In this document: piece by piece, positions 1 through 6,472 of the stretch
Position numbering within the stretch: position 1 is the stretch's first letter
How the letters are laid out: each line of letters opens with the position of its first letter
Origin: DATESZ01 sp035283845
Lineage (GTDB): Bacteria > Desulfobacterota > Syntrophia > Syntrophales > JACQWR01
DNA: 9,136 nucleotides
Direction: 5' to 3'
Assembly (NCBI GenBank): GCA_035283845.1
Contig: DATESZ010000113.1
Location: 1-9,136, forward strand
Program-made: the position numbers and the translations under genes
The notes under the pieces: generated by a model
The model's database searches: none
What the model was told of the DNA's origin: nothing
Seen by the model: the letters and a program-made list of their open reading frames with translations, nothing else

Positions 1-623
1 GCAGCCGGATACACCACCAGAGACGAACCGATGACGATTAAAAGATCACATCCGGTTGCATGAAGGGTCGCCTGTTTCAGGGCAAATTCGGGCAAACGCT
101 CACCGAAGAATATCACGTCGGGCTTCAAAATTCCCCGGCAGCGCTCACATGCCGGGATATCGTCCCCGGATCGGTATTTGTTCACCATGTCTTCCATAGG
201 ATAACGCCTATCGCAGCTCATGCACCTCAACCATCTCGTATTGCCATGCAGCTCATAAATCTTCTCCGGTGAATTTCCGGCCTTCTGATGGAGATTGTCA
301 ACATTCTGCGTAATGATACAGCTCAATTTGCCGATTCTTTCCAGTTCGGCGATGGCAAGATGCGCCTTATTCGGTTCCGCATCCGCCAATAAACCGCCTT
401 CAAGGAGAAGGCGCCATTGTTTATTTCTTGTCTCCGGACTGGCAAGAAACTTTTCAATTGTAAAATCTTCCGGATCAAACTGTGTCCATATTCCTCCGGG
501 ACTGCGGAAATCGGGGATCCCCGATTCCGTACTGATTCCTGCTCCCGTAAATACAACCACATCCCTGGCTTGTACAATCATTTCGGCCACAATGCTGACG
601 CTTCCGGTCCAATATTCGTCCAT
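1..623 (-). CDS. Sir2-family NAD-dependent protein deacylase, C-terminus cut by window edge
   Basis: Sirtuins remove acyl groups from protein lysines using NAD+, giving nicotinamide and O-acyl-ADP-ribose, in the cytoplasm. I translated the minus strand by hand from ATG at 623-621; 207 codons are open to the window edge. Visible motifs: NAD-binding GAGISTESGIPDFR (residues 27-40), TQNVDNLHQKAG (105-116), catalytic His126 in ELHGN, four zinc cysteines as two CxxC pairs (134/137 and 159/162), FFGE (172-175) and GSSLVVYPA (199-207). Known family members run about 240-250 residues, so some 40 are missing. The stretch from the zinc site to GSSLVVYPA resembles the Thermotoga-type (class U) sirtuin, and I see no Tyr/Arg desuccinylase pair, so plain deacetylation is the likelier activity (inference). 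A GAGGG ribosome binding site lies 7 bases before the ATG. Such genes are usually named cobB or npdA. Nothing links it to the decarboxylase genes, which lie on the other strand beyond 800 bases of repeats. Confidence 0.95.
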   Translation of the reverse strand, partial: MDEYWTGSVSIVAEMIVQARDVVVFTGAGISTESGIPDFRSPGGIWTQFDPEDFTIEKFLASPETRNKQWRLLLEGGLLADAEPNKAHLAIAELERIGKLSCIITQNVDNLHQKAGNSPEKIYELHGNTRWLRCMSCDRRYPMEDMVNKYRSGDDIPACERCRGILKPDVIFFGERLPEFALKQATLHATGCDLLIVIGSSLVVYPA

Positions 624-673
624 AATAAAGCCCTCTTATCTTCCAAATAGCCCATCTGAATGTTTTATTACCA

Positions 674-781
674 GTGAAACGCTCATGACGGTGCCCGACA
701 CAAAGGAGAATGAAAATTACCCCTCCCCCTTCCCCCTCCCTCAAGGGGAGGGGGTTAGGGGGAGGGTGAAAGGTATTTTCA
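674..781 (+). repeat. Two-hairpin intergenic repeat element, copy 1
   Basis: The left arm is a 44-base block (674-717) shared with two other places nearby; it contains a small imperfect hairpin (686-700, stem TGACGG/CCGACA, loop TGC). It runs into a long palindrome bounded by TGAAAAT (711-717) and its inverse ATTTTCA (775-781). Inside that, a C-rich arm (720-740) pairs almost completely with a G-rich arm (745-766) across a TCAA loop. Palindromes of this C-run/G-run type are frequent between genes in some Desulfobacterota (general knowledge, not checked). It lies upstream of the sirtuin gene, so it is not that gene's terminator. It could act as a barrier to transcription or as a non-autonomous mobile repeat (inference). 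Confidence 0.8.
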
Positions 782-782
782 G

Positions 783-826
783 GTGAAACCCCCATGACGG
801 TGTCCGTCACAAAGGAAAATGAAAAT
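783..826 (+). repeat. Solitary 44-base half copy of the repeat element
   Basis: This block matches 674-717 at 39 of 44 positions in the same orientation and begins one base after element 1 ends. It carries the best version of the small hairpin: TGACGG/CCGTCA around a TGT loop (795-809), a perfect six-pair stem. It also ends in TGAAAAT, but no C-rich/G-rich palindrome follows, so it looks like a partial duplicate or a decayed element. Confidence 0.75.
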
Positions 827-910
827 GGCCACCCAGGTGAATATAATTAAATAGAATACTTAGATGTGCATTTTCGAGTGAAATTAAAAAAATGTAACAC
901 TTCAGCTTAT

Positions 911-1014
911 ATGAAAATGCCTCCCTCCCTGTATCCCTCCTCCTCGACGGGGGAGGGAGGGGTGGGGGTGATTTTCATCTTTCGTTGTGCCTGTCCCGGG
1001 CATGGGGGTTCTTT
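911..1014 (-). repeat. Two-hairpin intergenic repeat element, copy 2, inverted
   Basis: ATGAAAAT (911-918) and its inverse ATTTTCAT (971-978) bound a C-rich arm and a G-rich arm (949-968), the same plan as element 1. The 44-base arm follows at 971-1014 in reverse orientation and matches the copy at 783-826 in about 31 of 44 positions on the minus strand. Its small hairpin (988-1002) keeps its pairing although the bases differ: an A-T pair in the 783-826 copy is a C-G pair here. The order arm-then-palindrome is therefore preserved on the opposite strand, which supports a real repeat unit rather than chance low-complexity sequence. Confidence 0.7.
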
Positions 1015-1416
1015 GAAAAAAGTATATAATAAAACTGACGTCAGATTCAATACCTATAATCAGATCCCTCGTTCAGCATTATCATCTTTTACGGTTCATG
1101 CGTCCTTGAGCCCGTTTTGAGCATGGGTTAGTATGCGGAGCGGTTGGATACGTCAGCTAAAAATACTAAGTTGCAATTTTTGTTATCAAGGTATATTATT
1201 GAATTCTGTGTGAAATGTGGCATTATTGGGGGGATGACCGGGGGCGGGGACTGCTAAAATTTAACTTTCCCCCGTCAGGAATACTTAAATGGTGACCCGC
1301 AGCAGCCAGTAGTGAAATCTGCACTTTAAACCTGATTCCGGCGTAACTGAAAAAGCAGGTTGCAGGAGGAATTAGGGGATAGTCTTTTTTTAGAATAGGT
1401 TTTAAAAGGAGGAATT
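1015..1416. other. Gene-free stretch before the decarboxylase operon, with imperfect hairpins
   Basis: I see no convincing gene in these 402 bases. Two TATAAT hexamers occur (1025-1030 and 1055-1060), but neither has a good -35 partner at normal spacing. One imperfect hairpin pairs TGAC-C-GGGGG (1235-1244) with CCCCCGTCA (1269-1277), with one bulged C and a 24-base loop. A second pairs ACCTG (1330-1334) with CAGGT (1356-1360). AGGAGGAATTA at 1364-1374 is repeated exactly at 1407-1417, where it is the ribosome binding site and first base of the first UbiD start codon. The operon promoter should lie in this stretch, but I cannot place it. The stretch may hold remnants of a mobile element; I could not identify one. 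Confidence 0.5.
1404..1412 (+). promoter_or_regulatory. Strong ribosome binding site of the first UbiD gene
   Basis: AAAAGGAGG lies four bases before ATG 1417. The second UbiD gene has the same GGAGG-AAT(T/C)-ATGCCATA arrangement (GGAGG at 2877-2881, ATG 2886), so the translation start region was duplicated with the gene. This fixes both starts. Confidence 0.85.
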
Positions 1417-2844
1417 ATGCCATATAATGATTTGAGGGAATTTCTTGATAGACTGAAGAAGATAGATGATTTAATAGAGATAAATGAGGAGGTTGACTGG
1501 AATCTCGAAGCAGGGGCAATTATGAGGAGGGCGCATGAAAAACGGCAGCCTGCCCAGTTGTTTAATAAGATAAAGGGCTATAAAAAAGGATTTAGACTAT
1601 TGGGAGGTTCTCTTGCCACATTCAGAAGACTCGCCGTAGGCATGGATATGGATCCAGAATCTTCATACACGGATATGCTAAATGAGTTTGATAAGAGGTC
1701 TAATAATCCCATAAAGCCAATGGTTGTAAGCGATGGCCCCTGTAAAGAGAATATACTTAAAGGGAAAGATGTTGATCTTTTGAAGTTTCCTGCTCCAGTG
1801 CTTCATGGAGGAGATGGCGGGAGGTTTATAGGGACATGGACTGTTGGAATATGCAAGGATTTAGATTCTGATTGGGTTAACTGGGGAACATACAGGCTTA
1901 TGGTTCACGATAAGACAAGCACCGGCGCCTTCGTGATTCCTCAGCAGCATATAGGGATGATGTATGGGAAATATGAGGAAAAGAACCTGCCAATGCCCTA
2001 TGCTGTGGCTATAGGACTTGATCCAATGATAAATTTTATTGCATCAACAGGTGTTCCATATGGAGTGAATGAGGTTGATATTGTCGGAGGTATAAGGAAT
2101 GAGCCTGTAAGGCTTGTCAAATGTGAGACATCAGACCTATATGTTCCGGCAACTGCGGAGATTGTTCTCGAGGGGGAAATTCTTCCTCATGTGAGAAAGG
2201 ATGAGGGACCATTTGGAGAATATCCTGGGTATCGAATAAGTGGTGTAGCTTCAAGGCCTGTATTTAAGGTTAAGTGCATAACATACAGGAACAATCCGAT
2301 TTTAACTACAGCCTGTATTGGAGTTCCACCTGATGATCATGTTGCATTTAATTTAGGGCTGGCTTTATGTTTTAGAAATGCCTTAATAAGAGAGGGGATT
2401 CCTGTTACCGGGATATTCCTTCCGCCGCAGAGTTCGATGCATTTATGTATAGTTGCGGTAAAGACTGCTCATACAAATATTGCAACAAAGGTTGCAATGC
2501 TTATATGGGGAACAAAGAACGGGTTTGTGTGTCCAAGGGTTGTTGTTGTGGATGAGGATGTAGATCCTACTGATTTAGACCAGGTATTGCACGCATTTTC
2601 AACGAAATGTCATCCCATAAAGGGGACAACAGTTATTGATCATTCCAATTTATCACCTTTAACCGGTTTTTTATGGCCTGGAGATCGGGAATTCGGGCTT
2701 GGGGCTAATGTTGTTTATGACTGCACATGGCCCACCCAGTGGAAGAAGGAGGAGGTACCCATAAGGACATCATTCAATGACACATATCCAGAGGATATTA
2801 AGAAGAGAGTTGTGGAGAAGTGGGAGAAGTATGGGTTTAGGTAA
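1417..2844 (+). CDS. UbiD-family prenyl-FMN-dependent (de)carboxylase, first paralogue
   Basis: UbiD enzymes use prenylated FMN and a divalent metal to decarboxylate, or in some anaerobes carboxylate, aromatic and unsaturated acids. The 475-residue protein is full length for the family. Mapping the family's known residues by spacing to fungal Fdc1: metal ligands Asn155 (in WVNWGTYR), His178 (QQHIG) and Glu219 (VNEVDIVGG); the catalytic Arg-Glu-Glu set Arg160, Glu263 and Glu268 (EGPFGEYPGY); and Gln177 next to the metal histidine. All are present, so the enzyme should be active if prenyl-FMN is available. No signal peptide or membrane segment is visible, so it is cytoplasmic. It is the first gene of a probable operon; the second paralogue starts 41 bases downstream. 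Tandem UbiD genes encode unequal subunits in phenylphosphate carboxylase (PpcA/PpcB), a plausible model. The true substrate is unknown; a 4-hydroxybenzoate, phenol or other hydroxyaromatic acid is inference. Arginine codons are mostly AGG/AGA, unlike the third gene of the operon. Confidence 0.93.
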   Translation: MPYNDLREFLDRLKKIDDLIEINEEVDWNLEAGAIMRRAHEKRQPAQLFNKIKGYKKGFRLLGGSLATFRRLAVGMDMDPESSYTDMLNEFDKRSNNPIKPMVVSDGPCKENILKGKDVDLLKFPAPVLHGGDGGRFIGTWTVGICKDLDSDWVNWGTYRLMVHDKTSTGAFVIPQQHIGMMYGKYEEKNLPMPYAVAIGLDPMINFIASTGVPYGVNEVDIVGGIRNEPVRLVKCETSDLYVPATAEIVLEGEILPHVRKDEGPFGEYPGYRISGVASRPVFKVKCITYRNNPILTTACIGVPPDDHVAFNLGLALCFRNALIREGIPVTGIFLPPQSSMHLCIVAVKTAHTNIATKVAMLIWGTKNGFVCPRVVVVDEDVDPTDLDQVLHAFSTKCHPIKGTTVIDHSNLSPLTGFLWPGDREFGLGANVVYDCTWPTQWKKEEVPIRTSFNDTYPEDIKKRVVEKWEKYGFR

Positions 2845-2885
2845 AAAGATGGTCTTGAAACCAATCAAACCATAGGGGAGGAATC

Positions 2886-4319
2886 ATGCCATACAAAGAT
2901 TTGAGAGAATTTATTGAAGCCTTGGAGAAGAGTGGCGATTTACAAAGGATAAAGAAGGAGGTTGACTGGAACCTTGAGGCAGGAGCGATAACGAGAAAGG
3001 GGTGTGAGGAGGTTGGTCCGGCGATGTTGTTTGAGAAGATTAAGGATTATCCGGAAGGATATAGGGTATTGGGCAATCCCCTTGCGTCATTCAGGAGGAT
3101 TGCCATAGCCCTTGATATGCATCCAGATTCGACATACACAGAGATTCTCAATAGATTTGATGAGGGCAGGAAGAATCCAATCAAGCCAGTTCTTGTAAGC
3201 GATGGTCCATGTAAGGAGGAGATTCATATAGGCGATGATGTAGATTTGTATAAATTTCCTGCTTTAATGATTCATGGCGGGGATGGGGGCCGATATCTCT
3301 GCACATGGCATGTAAACATTACGAAAGATCCTGATTCAGGGTGGGTAAACTGGGGCATGTACAGGGCTATGATCCATGATAAAAACAGGATGGGCGGTCT
3401 TCTTTTCCCATTTCAGCATATTGGAATGATATATGCCAGGTATGAAGAAAAAGGGATTCCTATGCCCTTTGCTATTGCCATAGCTCCAGAGCCGGTTGCA
3501 ACCATTGTAGGGGTAAGTGGCATTCCCCATGGCACAAGTGAGGCGGATATTGCCGGAGGGGTCAGGGGCGAACCTGTAAGTCTTGTAAAGTGTGAGACAA
3601 ATGATCTTTTTGTCCCAGCTTCATCAGAGATAGTTATAGAGGGTGAGATACCTCCCTATGAGAGAATGGAAGAAGGACCGTTTGGAGAATATCCTGGTTA
3701 TCGGGCATCTGGTAAATCGCCAAAACCCGTATATCATGTGAAGGCAATAACTCATAGGAAGAACCCGATACTGACGGCATCGAATATGGGAATGCCAATA
3801 GATGATGGTGATATAGTGAGTAATGTATCTTTTGCTTTGGATGTAAGGTCTGATCTTATAAGAGCCGGTCTGCCCATAACAGGCATATATATTCCACCTG
3901 AGAGCTGTTTGCTTGCTGTTGTTGTCTCAACAAAGACTCCCTATTCAGGGATGGCCAACAGGATAGCGAGTTGTATATGGGCAAATAAGAATGGAGCATC
4001 CTTGCCAAAGGTTATTGTTGTTGAAGATGGTGTGGACCCGACGGATATGAGAGAGGTATTTCATGCATTTTCAACAGCCCATCATCCCGTAAGAGGAACG
4101 CATACTCTGTCAAACACACAAGGCCATTCTCTGATGCCTTATCTGTCAGAGCATGATAAAACTCATGGCATTGGAGCAAATGTAGTTTATGACTGTACAT
4201 GGCCAAAGGATTGGAGCGAGGAGGAGGTACCGAAGAAGGCATCTTTTAAGGATATATATCCAAGGGAGATTCAGGAGAGGGTATTGAATAATTGGAAAGA
4301 ATATGGGTTTAAGGGTTGA
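2886..4319 (+). CDS. UbiD-family prenyl-FMN-dependent (de)carboxylase, second paralogue
   Basis: This 477-residue protein is a clear paralogue of its neighbour: 36 of the first 60 residues are identical and the two align without gaps up to about residue 306. The same functional residues are present: Asn155, His178 and Glu219 for the metal, Arg160, Glu263 and Glu268 for catalysis, and Gln177 beside the metal histidine. Differences cluster at residues 297-345 (SNMGMPIDDGDIVSN against ACIGVPPDDHVAFN, one residue longer here), a part that can line the substrate pocket in the family, so the two copies probably differ in substrate or in role within a mixed complex (inference). GGGGAGG at 2875-2881 sits four bases before the ATG. 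The gene ends in TGA at 4317-4319, touching an in-frame ATG of the next gene, which points to co-transcription and possibly translational coupling. No UbiX gene is in the window, so prenyl-FMN must be made from a gene elsewhere. Confidence 0.93.
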   Translation: MPYKDLREFIEALEKSGDLQRIKKEVDWNLEAGAITRKGCEEVGPAMLFEKIKDYPEGYRVLGNPLASFRRIAIALDMHPDSTYTEILNRFDEGRKNPIKPVLVSDGPCKEEIHIGDDVDLYKFPALMIHGGDGGRYLCTWHVNITKDPDSGWVNWGMYRAMIHDKNRMGGLLFPFQHIGMIYARYEEKGIPMPFAIAIAPEPVATIVGVSGIPHGTSEADIAGGVRGEPVSLVKCETNDLFVPASSEIVIEGEIPPYERMEEGPFGEYPGYRASGKSPKPVYHVKAITHRKNPILTASNMGMPIDDGDIVSNVSFALDVRSDLIRAGLPITGIYIPPESCLLAVVVSTKTPYSGMANRIASCIWANKNGASLPKVIVVEDGVDPTDMREVFHAFSTAHHPVRGTHTLSNTQGHSLMPYLSEHDKTHGIGANVVYDCTWPKDWSEEEVPKKASFKDIYPREIQERVLNNWKEYGFKG

Positions 4320-4333
4320 TGGGGGTGACTAAC

Positions 4334-5326
4334 ATGGAAAGTGCAGCAAAAGAGTCAAAGACGACGATCCGGACTATCACGCTTGAAGAACATTTCGTGA
4401 ATCCTGCCTTCCTGGAAGGTCCAGGACACCATCTCACGCGTCAATATGCGGCCCAGCGCATCGAACAACTGTCCGATCTCGGCGGCCGCAGGATCGAAGA
4501 CATGGACAACGCAGGTATCGACGTGCAAGTACTGTCGCTGACCGCTCCCGGCATTGAACAACTCGATTCGAACGAGGCAGTAGCGCTCGCACACGATGCA
4601 AACGATTTCCTTGCGGATGCAGTGCGACGTCACCCGACCCGTTTTGCCGGATTTGCCAGCTTACCGACCTCGTCTCCGGACACTGCCGCCGACGAGTTGG
4701 AGCGCATGGTCCATGAACACAGCTTCAAGGGAGCAGTAATCAACGGCCACACCCGGGGCCGCTACCTGGACGACGAGTTTTTCTGGCCGATCCTGGAACG
4801 TGCCGAAGCACTCCAGGTCCCTATCTACCTCCATCCGACACGGCCTCCGCAGCCGGTGATCGATGCCTCCTACGCTGGGAACTACTCGGCGGATGTGACG
4901 GCCATGTTATCGGCTCCGGGTTGGGGATGGCACATCGAAACAGCGATCCATATCCTCCGAATCATCCTCAGTGGCGCATTCGACCGATACCCGCGCTTGC
5001 AGTTTATAATCGGCCACTTGGGCGAAGCGCTTCCATTCATGCTGCCCAGAATTGATCGCATTCTGTCGATGGAACTGACGAAACTGGATCGCCCGATGGG
5101 GGCTTATCTGCGAGAGAACCTCCACTATACAATCAGTGGCTTCAACTTCATTCCTACGTTCCTTGATCTGTTGCTTGAGGTAGGTGTCGACCGGATCATG
5201 TTCTCAGCCGACTATCCCTTTGGTTCGATGTCAGAGGCGCGCGCTTTCCTCGATCAACTCCCAGTGAGCACCAACGACAAAGAGAGGATCGCACACGGCA
5301 ACGCAGAGCTTCTCCTGCAAATTTGA
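4334..5326 (+). CDS. Amidohydrolase-superfamily metal-dependent decarboxylase, gamma-resorcylate decarboxylase type
   Basis: This family (ACMSD/gamma-resorcylate decarboxylase, COG2159-like) performs cofactor-free, metal-dependent, often reversible decarboxylation of ortho-hydroxybenzoates or related acids. In the 330-residue form I place the metal-binding E-x-H of the first strand at Glu18/His20 (TLEEHF), His167 (YLHPTRP), His228 (GHLGE) and Asp293 (SADYPF), all matching the family pattern. Arg239 in LPFMLPRIDR matches a conserved active-site arginine. The start is uncertain: TTG 4316, ATG 4319 and ATG 4334 are in frame. I prefer 4334 because GGGGGTGA (4321-4328) is well spaced before it and because relatives begin just ahead of the LEEHF strand. 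The reading frame meets or overlaps the stop of the second UbiD gene. The gene is visibly GC-richer and uses CGN arginine codons, unlike the UbiD genes, so it probably joined the operon from another source. A hydrolytic role on a ring-cleavage product is a less likely alternative. Confidence 0.88.
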   Translation: MESAAKESKTTIRTITLEEHFVNPAFLEGPGHHLTRQYAAQRIEQLSDLGGRRIEDMDNAGIDVQVLSLTAPGIEQLDSNEAVALAHDANDFLADAVRRHPTRFAGFASLPTSSPDTAADELERMVHEHSFKGAVINGHTRGRYLDDEFFWPILERAEALQVPIYLHPTRPPQPVIDASYAGNYSADVTAMLSAPGWGWHIETAIHILRIILSGAFDRYPRLQFIIGHLGEALPFMLPRIDRILSMELTKLDRPMGAYLRENLHYTISGFNFIPTFLDLLLEVGVDRIMFSADYPFGSMSEARAFLDQLPVSTNDKERIAHGNAELLLQI

Positions 5327-5425
5327 CCGGTCTGAATAACAGGAACACCGATAAATTCGATTAATGATTCCTACAAGCAAGAACCGGAACCTGCTTTGTG
5401 CAACCAATTTAATTTACTTAACAGT

Positions 5426-5450
5426 TAACCGGGCAGGCGGTTACGTTTTT
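5426..5450 (+). terminator. Candidate intrinsic terminator after the decarboxylase operon
   Basis: TAACCG (5426-5431) pairs perfectly with CGGTTA (5438-5443) around a GGCAGG loop, followed after CG by five Ts and an AT-rich tail. The stem is short, so strength is uncertain, but the place fits: 100 bases past the amidohydrolase stop and 50 before the next start. It would separate the operon from the exported-protein gene. Confidence 0.45.
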
Positions 5451-5488
5451 AATTATTGTGGCTCGCATTTCATAAATGATTTGGCAAT

Positions 5489-5494
5489 GGAGGT
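5489..5494 (+). promoter_or_regulatory. Ribosome binding site of the LPP20-domain gene
   Basis: GGAGGT lies five bases before ATG 5500 and decides the start, directly ahead of a signal-peptide-like sequence. No clear promoter could be read between the candidate terminator and this site. Confidence 0.8.
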
Positions 5495-5499
5495 AAATT

Positions 5500-6411
5500 A
5501 TGAAGTCATCGTATAGGATAAGTATCTCTCTTGTGGCAGGTGCAATTTTCCTTTGTGCCGGTATTGGCTTTTGCCAGGATAACAGTGAAGGCAAGGTAGG
5601 CATTACAGATTGGACGAAAATCATCGAATCGAAGGTGACGGATAAGGTCGGCGACAAAGGGCTTGTTAACTACGAGGAAGGTTACGTTGAGTCCATAGGT
5701 ACAGGAGCGCCACCGGAACAATATTATGGGAAACCACAGGCACGTCCTATGGCGCTAAGGGCTGCCCAGGTCGATGCCTATAGAAATCTGCTGGAAACCG
5801 TGCAAGGGGTGCAGATCGATTCCGCCACAACGGTAAAAGCCTTCGTCATAGAAAGTGACATAATCAATGCCCAAGTACAGGGCCTTGTCAAAGGAGCTGC
5901 TATAGTGAACAAGGTTTATCTGTCTGATGGGACAGTGGAAGTGACGATAAGGATGCCTCTATCCGGTATCGCTAAAGCGGTGGTTCCCCAGGCCATTGCC
6001 GATGATAAAAAAACGGACATGAAGGAACATAAGCCTGTGCCCTTCTCCAAAAAGCAAGCAGCAGAGGGTGAAGTATATACGGGGTTAGTAGTGGACGCAC
6101 GAGGTCTCAAGGGCCGGCCTGCCATGTCCCCAAAGATCTTTGACGAGAAAGGCGCCGAAGTCTACGGTACACTGATTGTGATTAAGGATTACGCCGTACA
6201 GCAAGGAATCTGCGGTTACGCCCGCGATCTGACCGCTGCTCAGAGCAACCCCAGGGTTACGAACAACCCATTGACGGTAAAGGCCATCAGTGCGGAAGGT
6301 GCAAGCATGACAGACTTTAAAATCAGCGATGAAGATGCAAAGCAGATCAGATCCACAAGAGACAATTTGACTTATCTGCAAAAATGCCGCGTCATCATTG
6401 TCTTAGACTGA
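5500..6411 (+). CDS. Exported LPP20-domain protein of unknown function
   Basis: The 303-residue protein starts with a typical Sec signal peptide: Lys2 and Arg6, then a hydrophobic core over roughly residues 8-24, with likely cleavage near Cys25-Gln26. Neither early cysteine has a proper lipobox (residue -1 would be Phe or Leu), so it is probably a soluble periplasmic protein, not a lipoprotein. Residues about 83-160 (ALRAAQVDAYRNLLETVQGV, then VQGLVKGAAIVNKVYLSDG and VEVTIRMPLSG) match the LPP20/FlgT-N style of domain: an Ala-rich helix followed by strands. Residues 190-303 form a second part (YTGLVVDARGL, PKIFDEKGAEVYG) that I recognise only as recurring behind LPP20 domains in deltaproteobacterial proteins; its role is not known to me. 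It is convergent with the CocE-like gene, 61 bases apart. No flagellar genes are nearby to support a FlgT role, and nothing ties it to the decarboxylases. Confidence 0.85.
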   Translation: MKSSYRISISLVAGAIFLCAGIGFCQDNSEGKVGITDWTKIIESKVTDKVGDKGLVNYEEGYVESIGTGAPPEQYYGKPQARPMALRAAQVDAYRNLLETVQGVQIDSATTVKAFVIESDIINAQVQGLVKGAAIVNKVYLSDGTVEVTIRMPLSGIAKAVVPQAIADDKKTDMKEHKPVPFSKKQAAEGEVYTGLVVDARGLKGRPAMSPKIFDEKGAEVYGTLIVIKDYAVQQGICGYARDLTAAQSNPRVTNNPLTVKAISAEGASMTDFKISDEDAKQIRSTRDNLTYLQKCRVIIVLD

Positions 6412-6472
6412 TAATTATTTAATTTATAATTTTTAAAGAGCTGTCATAACAATACCGTTGTGTGCTGTTAAG

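Noticed and set aside
295..786. Plus-strand open frame of 163 codons and several overlapping short frames at 60-810
   Set aside because: They lie antisense to the sirtuin gene or run through the C-rich palindrome, giving low-complexity Pro/Ser/Gly peptides. The minus-strand sirtuin frame has full family motifs.
674..1014. CRISPR array
   Set aside because: The repeated arms are few, unevenly spaced, inverted relative to each other and joined to palindromes, with no regular spacers.
1025..1060. Two TATAAT hexamers as promoters of the UbiD operon
   Set aside because: Neither has a reasonable -35 element 15-19 bases upstream, and both are more than 350 bases from the start codon.
866..1120. 84-codon plus-strand open frame
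   Set aside because: It reads through repeat element 2, has no ribosome binding site and encodes no recognisable protein.
4316..4333. TTG 4316 or ATG 4319 as the amidohydrolase start
   Set aside because: Possible through coupling to the upstream stop, but ribosome-binding spacing is poor and the extra residues lie outside the family fold; ATG 4334 is better supported, though not proven.
6413..6434. AT-only hairpin AATTAT/ATAATT followed by Ts between the convergent genes
   Set aside because: The stem has no G-C pair and would be too weak to act as an intrinsic terminator by itself; a small nearby ACAAT/GTTGT hairpin is also too short.
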